57,424 nucleotides of DNA from JAGQOZ01 sp041399205 (GTDB taxonomy: Bacteria; Planctomycetota; Planctomycetia; Pirellulales; Pirellulaceae), in the NCBI GenBank assembly GCA_041399205.1, contig JAWKTK010000035.1, positions 1 through 57,424 on the forward strand, read 5' to 3'. The notes beneath the pieces were generated by a model. It was not told the origin of the DNA and did no database searches. It worked only from the letters and a program-made list of their open reading frames with translations. Numbering within the stretch: the stretch's first letter is position 1; the number at the start of each line of letters is the position of its first letter. The position numbers and the translations under genes were made by a program. Shown piece after piece: positions 50,613 through 57,424 of the stretch.

Positions 50613-53600
50613 CGTTTTTGCTTGGACTTAGATTCTGAAGATTGGATTGAATCCGTTGAAGTTCGGCATTGTAAATTTCCAGTTGTTGCTGCCGGGATTC
50701 TGCGTCCAACTTACGAAACTCGGAACGAAGTTCTTCGATCATAGCCAGTTCGTCATCACCTCGGGCCAGTGCTTCTGCTTCACTCCAGAAGTGATCTGTC
50801 CTCCAGTTCGCGAGTTTCACGGATCAACGTGTTCAGTTTTTCTGCCGTTGCAGTTCCGCCGTTTTCAGATCCTGCAATTTACCTACCAGTATTTTGAAAT
50901 CGGGTGATTGCGTAATGCGCTTTTCTCCAAAATCGGCAACGAATTGCAATCCAGGTTCAAACGCATGGTTGGTTACAATTCGTTTAACTTGTCGATCGCG
51001 ACATTGCGTTCACGCTTATGACGAAGTTTGAAAAAGCCGAGCATAACTCCGGTGGTCAAGATCGCGAGTCCGATAATCGCCACGCTCCCAGAGCAGGCGA
51101 CGGCGACGCGTTGTCATCAGGTCGAACTCGGCAATCCGCTGGCGATATCGTTGAACAACCACCTTTAAATGGTTGATCGTGTCGTCGAACTTCTTCGAAT
51201 TGACGTTCCAAGGGAACTCGATCCGTTTCCGATTCCAGCAGCGAGGATTCCAATCGATTGGAGCCGCTAGGTCAAAGGAAGCTTGATTCGCTTCTTCCGC
51301 ATCTTTCTGTTCTAACCATTCCAACGGGAAGAATCGGTTCGACTAATCGGTCTGTCGGCGCAAACCACTTGGCGAACCATTGATTCCAATCTTGGTCAGC
51401 AAACGGCTGGCATCGAGATCCATTTCCGCATGGGCAGAAACGAGTTGCGGGCCGATTTCGGCCAAACGGCTGGCAGCGTATTTGGATTCCAATCGCCGGA
51501 ATTTGCTCTCTTCAGTTGCTGCGCCATGTCTTGTGGGGGTGGCTTTACGGACCACGGCTGACTTGCTAATTCGTCCGAGACCGCTTGATGGCTAGAAAAA
51601 TCGTCGGCGCAATTGCCTTGCTTAGACTTAGCTTGAGTTCCAAGGATACGAGCTGTTTCATACGCTTGAAGGATCTTCGGTCCAAGCGGTATTCGCAGGA
51701 TCTTTCTTGGCCAGCAAACGCAAGACATCAAGTCGCACAGCCAGCGCGCGCACGAGCCAACGCCGCTAACAAGCGATGCTTTTTCAAAAGAGTCTGAAGG
51801 GGCCGCTTCGGTGAATACGCTTCATTCAATTCAGCTGCCAAAATCCAACTGCAGGCCTGCGGAGCGACCATTTCGTGGGTTACTTGAACCTGACGCCAAG
51901 ATTCGTGGTCAATCGAATCGAGCAACGCGACGGCATCCAAAAGATTCGGAGCCACTTCACAGTGTTCGATCGCTTCCGAACGAATCACCATCTCGCAGCA
52001 GCTTGCCGGCGTCTCTTGCAGTCGTTGATTTACTTGCTCGCAGGCAAGAAAATAATTTGCCGAAACATCGGCGACATGTTCAGCAAGTGCCGAATTGGGC
52101 GAGTCCAAAATATCATTGATATCGCGACTAGGCGTTCTAGTTCCATCATTCCGCAGATCCAATCTGTAAATAGGGTACTTCGAATACCTCACCGTCGGGT
52201 GTCGTGATTTTACGGACGATGGTGAGGAGAGCTGGGGACGAAGTTGCTGTCTCTTAGTAGGTCAATTAGAGATTCCGAATATTGATCCACACAATTGCTG
52301 CGTTTCAATGGTATTTGCTAAGTTACCAAAGTCGACCTGCCGTATACCAATATCTTCATAAAGTGGATCACTACCGGGAAGGCCATTTAGTTCGGCAAAG
52401 GATTTTCATCCGTTCTTGCGGCGTGTCAGCATTGCGACAGCTTTCCAGTTCATCAATTGCACTACGTCGTTCGTTGCGTTGCTTTTTCCATTTGTGGACG
52501 ACCGGGTTGGCTTTATTGGCATTCCAAATGAGGTCATACGTTTCTTTTTTCTGTTTAATGCATTAAGTGCAATTACCAAGCGACTCTTGAGTTTCCATTT
52601 GCATACTCAAGGCAAAATCGTCGCCCGACCGAGATTTGGACTCCCACGCGGGACAGCAATTCGTACCCCAATAACGACAAGTGGCGGTTCGTCCCACCTG
52701 GACAATCCACAATCGCCTTTGTCAAAAACAGGTGCGACAGGCCAATTGGGAGTTCTGATAGATCGATTGTCCAGGTGCCCTTGTTCTCCAAGTCCATATT
52801 TCGTGCTTCTTTCTCGCGTATTGACTGTTTAGCGGTATGGTTTGCGATTCGGGAAAAACAATCACCACTGTCGTGCAGCAAAAAAACTCTTCAATGCGGC
52901 ATTGCTTTCTTCGCCGTCGTCCAAGCGTAGGTAACATGGTTGTTGTCACGAGAAACAGCAGCAATTTGAACGAGCTCTTTATCCTTTACGTTCGTACGCG
53001 TGTCTTTCTTGAAGAATTAACCACTGCTACGAAACAAGAATTCTGCCAGGCCATGTTTCCAAGCGGCTACTTTCGCATCGAGCAGTTTCACTTTTGTAAA
53101 GTCGGGGAGACGTGATATATCATAAGGTCTATTGTCCTCGAAGATGAATTGATACTTTTCGTTTGTTGTTTGCGATACTGCATTAGACGGCGGGGAGTCA
53201 ACCTGAGGTGCCCGCCGATGCGCGCCGCTCTGTACTGGTGTCCTGCTCTTGTGTCCGGCACGGTGAATGGCCGACCGACGGTACCGTCGTGCGAAACAGT
53301 GCTGTTGTCTTGAGTATCCGGGTTGTTTTCAGAGTCGTAACCTCAGAATCGTGAACTCTGAGTCTGTTCGTGGCGACGCAGTTGCCGTCGTCTTGATTGC
53401 ACTGTCGGACTCATAGTTCGTTGCGCGCAGTTTGGGCACGTTCGTTAGTGCTTCGCTTCGCAAAGCTTCGAATCCAAGTGTGCCGGCCATAACCAGCATT
53501 GCGGTTATCAAAATAACGGCAGCCGCCGATGGCAAGCGGTTGCCAGAGGGCTGGCGGTATTGCGGTTCGTTGATGTCAGTTCGCCAACGGCTGCGTGGAA

Positions 53601-54542
53601 TTGTTAAAGCGCTGGTGGACGCGAGCGATTGCGCATGCGACGGTGGTAATGCTGCGCTCGAGTTCGAAAGCGTCATCTTTGTCGTACTCAACATCGTTCT
53701 GGTCCGCGTTCAATCGCATTTGGTCGGTTAAGCGAGTTGCAGGACGAGCGAACGACGAAACCCCGATTGCCGTTCCTTCTCGTGCAGCCGCTGTAAATGC
53801 TGGAAAATACTTGGCCGCGAAGACGTGTCAGGTCCAATACACTTGCGGCAGAAACCGACTTGAGCAGATCGATATCTGGATGATTTGGAACGAACCGCCA
53901 CTGGCATTCCAACACCATGGCAATTTGGCGTAGAACGAACTAAAGGTCGTTTGCCAACGCGCTGCGTGTGGCAGGCGCCATCGCTTCCGCGATCAAACGT
54001 CAGCATCCGTGCCAAGCTCGTATTGAACGCATAAATGCGAATCGCCCTGCATTGCCGTTTCTAACAGCCGGACCTGCCCAGCCGGCGTCTCCCGTGATGC
54101 TTTCCCAATATTGGCAACGGCTTGGCGTGGTTGTTCCTGCGGGAAAATCGGCGTGCGTCCAATTCTTGCGGTGGTTCCGTCCACGCTGTGCGGAATTCGT
54201 TGGGTTGATTTAGCCACCAAGCCGGACTGGGTGCAGGGATTTGATCAAAGACCATGATGGACGATTTTGTTGGTTCGCTGTGAATAATCCAGCCCTGCGT
54301 CTGCGATGCGTGTCAACGAATGATAGTGGTGACCATGCACTTCAAAGCGATAGTGCGCATAGTTGACGGGATTCAAAGATGCATCACTGCTTCCGGATGC
54401 GAAAAGATGGCGGTAACCGTCGCGATTCAAGCCGGTCAGCAATGGATTTGGAAAGCCCTTTTGTGGCGGCAACGGTACAAAAGCCACGACTTCCGGTTTC
54501 AGGCCTTTTTGGTGCAGACGTATAAATCAATTTCTGAATCAT
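50602..54542 (-). CDS. GAP1-N2 domain protein (GTPase-associated protein 1), frame breaks; C-terminal extent inferred
   Basis: The ATG at 54542 begins MIQKLIYTSAPK, then SRGFCTVAATKGLSKSIADR, GYRHLFA, NPVNYAHYRFEV, YHSLTRIADAGLDYSQRTNK and IVHH. These are the hallmark stretches of the GAP1-N2 domain. A transmembrane helix follows (SAAAVILITAMLVMAGTLG), then a Ser/Thr/Pro-rich linker. Later blocks (WTIDLSELPIG, AEHVADVSANYFLACEQVNQ, a second TM in WSVAIIGLAILTTGVMLGFF, and coiled coil ending LQNLSPSKNVDQ) run on with no clear stop-start junction. I therefore treat them as one protein of about 1,300 residues. The head is well supported; the tail could be one or two separate genes. Confidence 0.6.
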
Positions 54543-54554
54543 GACGCCACTCCG

Positions 54555-55849
54555 TTATTCAGATCCAGGATCAGCCGACCGGACCATTTTGTGAATCGAC
54601 AAAGGGTATCAGTCCGGGATAATGCTGCGAAACGGTCCACAAGATGGGAACTTCACATCATTTGGGATCGATAGCCGATGGCCGAATGCCCAGATTTCCG
54701 GTCGTTGGATCTCGTTCCGGTGCGACGCCCGTTCAGTGCTGACAGGAACGAACAAGACTTGCGAACAAAACGATTCTGCCGCTGGAGACCAATTCGGGCG
54801 TAAACTTCCAAAGCAGTTGCTTTAATTCTGCTCAGACCGCTCGCGAATGGCGTCCAGATTCAAAGCGGTCCACGGAACATTGGTTCGGCGAATGACTGGT
54901 GATTCCAATGCATCGTCGTCCAATAAGGATGACCACGCATCACTTCGTCACGACCACGATCAACGGTCGCGAATAGGCTTGGTTTTGTTCCAGGCCAACA
55001 TGTCGGCGAACTCGGTCGGCTAATCGTGCAGCAGAATTTCTTGTCGGAAGTACAATATTGTCTTCGACAGTTGAGGGTCATTGGAACGCCGGGCAATACG
55101 CTTCGCGAAATCGCGGATCTTGAGTGGGATCGTACAAGAAGAGCAAGCTTTGTGATTTGGCCAAATGGCGAGTGACTCGGTTTCGCCCCTGTGTCTTTTC
55201 CGGGTAGAAACGATTCACCTGCGTTGTCATAAAGCGTCAGAATACGAGACACCTTTCTGGCATTTTCAAAGGATGGGTGCTTTGCGCGGGACGCATGGAA
55301 TACATAAACGGCAACGGCAGCATGACTGGCTGGTTGTCTAACAGCACATTGTCGTACAAGTTCCTTGCTCTTCTGTTTTGGTGTGTTTCTGACAACTTTG
55401 TCACGATCCTGATTAAAGAACTGCTGATCTTCGTATTCGCTTATGATTTTGTTGACTGTGGTCTGCGTCTGTGAAGGATATGGAATTCAATGAGGCATCA
55501 TTTGACGAAGTCGCCAAATCATGGATGCAAGAAAATACGTTTTTCCGCAGGCCGGCGAGCCAATGATGGAGAAAAAGTGGGCGTGATTTCCAGCAAGGGT
55601 TTGGGAATCTGAAGATGGCAAGAGGACATGCCAAGGTTTGGCAAATGGCTCCATTCGAATCAATGGTACTTCCGCGTTGGGGTCGAACCGGCTAGGCAAA
55701 GCGTTTCTGTTCGTCCGAACCGGGTTTGGGGTCGCCGATTACATTGCGTGTTCCGAAATCCAACGAATTTCATCCGTCGGAAATCCGTTCCAGCAATGCG
55801 GACAAGTTATTCGATTCCGAATGGTAAGACGGAGTGTTGAATCAGTCAT
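54555..55849 (-). CDS. zinc-ribbon DO-GTPase2-type P-loop GTPase, frame breaks
   Basis: The N-terminus has a CPHCWNGFP zinc-ribbon half followed by DEIRWISEH. A P-loop follows in FFSIIGSPACGKTYFLASMI (GSPACGKT), then WRLRQMMPH, SFTDADPQ. Later come SRILTLYDNAGESFLPGKDT (the DNAG switch-type motif), SQSLLFLYDPTQDPRFREA, and a VVTK-like region followed by DAWSSLLDD. The end reads LGIRPSAIDP and VPILWTV. The order matches the double-GTPase family DO-GTPase2 known from predicted NTP-dependent conflict systems beside GAP1 proteins. Its stop lies 12 bp before the GAP1 start. It probably acts as the regulated switch of the system. Confidence 0.66.
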
Positions 55850-55866
55850 GCGGACATGGTGCTTAT

Positions 55867-56409
55867 TCAATGGTGATCATCTTTCCGGGGTTGCTGGAGC
55901 CGGGCCGAAATTGACTCGCCATACTGCTCTAAATACGGCATGATTTTTTCTGATAACTCTTGCATTCGCGGATTGTCTGGTATAGGGCTGAACAGATTCC
56001 CAAAGCTCAATGCTGCTTGGTAAGCCGCTTGATTCTGACCGCTGGACGCAAATTTGCCGGCCTGCTTCATTTGGTCAACGGCTTTGGCAATTGCCTCCGC
56101 TTGCGTCAGACCTTCCGCGTCGCTTGGTTCGCCAGATTCCGCTTGGTTGTTTTTTGATGAAGTTGCGTGACTTGACGATTCATTGGTTGTGGATTCTTCG
56201 TTTGCGGTATCGATGTCGGGTTCGTCCATGGTCTCTGCGTCGGGCTGCGTTTCTTCTTCGTTCTGTGGACGCTGTTCCGAAGATTCGTCCTGAACTTCCG
56301 GTTGCTGACGTTGTTCGGGCTGTTTGTTACACGAGCAACCGAACTGCGAACCCGCTAGGAACACGGTCAGTGAAATGACGACCAAGATATTCGATGTGGA
56401 ATGGTGCAT
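55867..56409 (-). CDS. putative acidic lipoprotein
   Basis: Intact, 180 residues from the ATG at 56409. The signal peptide NILVVISLTVFLAGSQFGC ends in a cysteine consistent with lipid attachment (lipobox SQFGC, not ideal). A long Glu/Asp/Ser/Gln-rich linker follows. The C-terminal helical part (LTQAEAIAKAVDQMKQAGKF to MPYLEQYGESISARLQQ) is about 75 residues. It starts 7 bp after the protease stop and ends 17 bp before the GTPase start, so it is in the operon. Family not recognised. Confidence 0.7.
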   Translation of the reverse strand: MHHSTSNILVVISLTVFLAGSQFGCSCNKQPEQRQQPEVQDESSEQRPQNEEETQPDAETMDEPDIDTANEESTTNESSSHATSSKNNQAESGEPSDAEGLTQAEAIAKAVDQMKQAGKFASSGQNQAAYQAALSFGNLFSPIPDNPRMQELSEKIMPYLEQYGESISARLQQPRKDDHH

Positions 56410-56416
56410 GGCTAAG

Positions 56417-57424
56417 TTACCGCTGAAAGCGAGTCTGTTGTTCGAATCGATGATCCGTTTCGTATTCAGAAAAAGCACAAGTGACCGTCTTGTTCCCGCC
56501 ACACGTTCTGCAAGGCGTCCGTTTCTTTGTGTTCTTAAAGATGGTGACGGGGCGTCCGTTGATGTACTGAACCGATGGCACTTGAACATAGGTGACATAA
56601 CTGCCGTTCTTGCAATCGCGATCAGGACATTTCAAGAATCTGGAACCGACACACGCGAGGCATGTTCGGTCTTCAAACGCATGAAAGTCGTGTGGTTCAC
56701 GCTGCAGATTAGGGTTTGCGGAAACAGCGACATTGGGAATCGGAATTCTGGGTAGCTTTTCGATGACGCGCATCGCTTTTGTTTCTAGCAATACCAATGA
56801 ATTGGAAGCGATGGTCTGGTTGACGCCACTTTGCAGAGTCGTTGCTGGTTGAAAATCAGGAAGTTGCTGCGTTACGTAATCTACGATTTTGGAACTGGGA
56901 ACCGCCAACGCCACCTTTTGCGAATATCGAACGCTTGCGTAACGAACTGCCTGCGGGTCAATCAAACGAAAATTGATACCCACAACCACTCCGGTTGGAC
57001 TGAGAAGCGGCGAACCATCTCCATAGGCTTTGTCAAAACAGTTGTGCCAATACGCCGTCTTTTCTTCGAACCTGCGGTCACCTTCGCGAACATCGGACGC
57101 TGGAAGTCGCAGGATGTGTCCATCAGAAGTGGTTACCGCTTTATCGATGTCGGCCCCTTTGACAAAAGCACACGTCATCAGCGAATCAGATTTGTTTGCT
57201 TCGCCATTGAATACAGGCAAAGGGGTTGGCGAGCTAGTGGAATTCGGTTCGAACTTAAGCAACGCCAAATCATAACTTGAATCAGCATCTTCCAGCGTCA
57301 CACGTACCGGCTGATCATAGGCAGGACCAAAGAAGGCTTCAAATCCATCGTACGGTATGATTTCATCATCTTTGACGACACTATGGCGGTTGGTCAGAAT
57401 CCAACCATTGGCAATGACGAAACC
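56417..57424 (-). CDS. trypsin-like serine protease with C-terminal zinc-ribbon-like repeats, N-terminus cut by window edge
   Basis: Open to the right edge; 335 residues visible. GFVIANGWILTNRHSVV gives the catalytic His, SYDLALLKFEP the Asp and KAYGDGSPLLSPTGVVVGIN the Ser (GDGSP in place of the usual GNSGGP). The fold is the S1/DegP-like trypsin type. The C-terminal third has cysteine pairs CLACVG, KCPDRDCKNG, CRTCGG and VTCAF, like DnaJ-type zinc ribbons. Proteases with this fold are common effectors or processors in GTPase-centred conflict systems. It may be cytoplasmic or exported; the N-terminus is not seen. It is the first visible gene of the operon. Confidence 0.85.
   Translation of the reverse strand, partial: GFVIANGWILTNRHSVVKDDEIIPYDGFEAFFGPAYDQPVRVTLEDADSSYDLALLKFEPNSTSSPTPLPVFNGEANKSDSLMTCAFVKGADIDKAVTTSDGHILRLPASDVREGDRRFEEKTAYWHNCFDKAYGDGSPLLSPTGVVVGINFRLIDPQAVRYASVRYSQKVALAVPSSKIVDYVTQQLPDFQPATTLQSGVNQTIASNSLVLLETKAMRVIEKLPRIPIPNVAVSANPNLQREPHDFHAFEDRTCLACVGSRFLKCPDRDCKNGSYVTYVQVPSVQYINGRPVTIFKNTKKRTPCRTCGGNKTVTCAFSEYETDHRFEQQTRFQR

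Noticed and set aside
52416..52832. 138-codon plus-strand frame with hydrophobic N-terminus
   Set aside because: It runs against the strand of the cluster and overlaps minus-strand pieces (WTIDLSELPIG and others) that fit the GAP1-type protein better. It has no recognisable family.
1..57424. tRNA, rRNA, prophage structural genes, replication origin
   Set aside because: I saw no cloverleaf-type tRNA ends, rRNA stretches, capsid/terminase motifs or DnaA-box clusters. I could not run a tRNA search, so a missed tRNA is possible.

Overview
The window reads as a chromosomal segment of a planctomycete (Planctomycetota, Pirellulaceae/Rhodopirellula-like). The signs are PknB-type Ser/Thr kinases fused to WD40 repeats and paired with ECF sigma factors, secreted dockerin-like PEP-CTERM proteins, a LEPR-XLL-type surface protein, and GAP1/DO-GTPase2 conflict genes. 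Both ends cut genes: a kinase at the left edge and a trypsin-like protease at the right edge.

Left third (1-27.8 kb): a tandemly amplified regulatory/surface module. Its basic unit is an ECF sigma gene followed by a kinase-WD40 gene on the minus strand, divergent from a secreted PEP-CTERM protein on the plus strand. Four sigma-kinase pairs are present (kinases 1-4, sigmas 1-4). A fifth unit keeps only the 5' end of its sigma gene. The secreted proteins share a nearly identical C-terminal cassette (two Ca-binding loops plus PEP-CTERM) and, in most copies, a shared 3' hairpin. Several plus-strand genes lie downstream of a repeated bipartite motif, GGGAAW-N16-CGCATD, which I read as a candidate ECF promoter. 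The fourth unit is followed by a parallel beta-helix protein and a pentapeptide-repeat/dockerin/PEP-CTERM protein.

Middle (27.8-43.6 kb): a type I-B-like CRISPR-Cas locus on the plus strand. It holds cas1-cas2, a RAYT (IS200-like) transposase with a cloud of REP-like palindromes, a first cas6, a small sigma-70-like gene, a second cas6, cas8b-like, cas7, cas5, cas3, a winged-helix/pRiA4b-ORF3 gene, cas4, a leader and an array of about 31 repeats of 37 nt. Many of these genes are split by indels, and the domains were recovered by reading across frames.

Right part (43.6-57.4 kb), all minus strand and convergent with the array. Read from the right edge it holds a trypsin-like protease with zinc-ribbon-like tail, a lipoprotein, a zinc-ribbon DO-GTPase2-type GTPase, a GAP1-N2 protein, a conserved hypothetical, a GYF-domain membrane protein, a MotA/TolQ/ExbB channel, two TM/coiled-coil partners, a small hypothetical, a DUF6933 protein and a TspO/MBR protein. 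This looks like a GTPase-centred conflict system coupled to an ExbB-like membrane channel, and it is the most attractive candidate for an undescribed system.

Caution: reading frames break by single-base indels, often in homopolymers. Breaks are rare on the left and dense from about 30 kb onward, and the CRISPR repeats show the same kind of indels. Long-read consensus errors explain most of this better than gene decay, but the sequence alone cannot decide.
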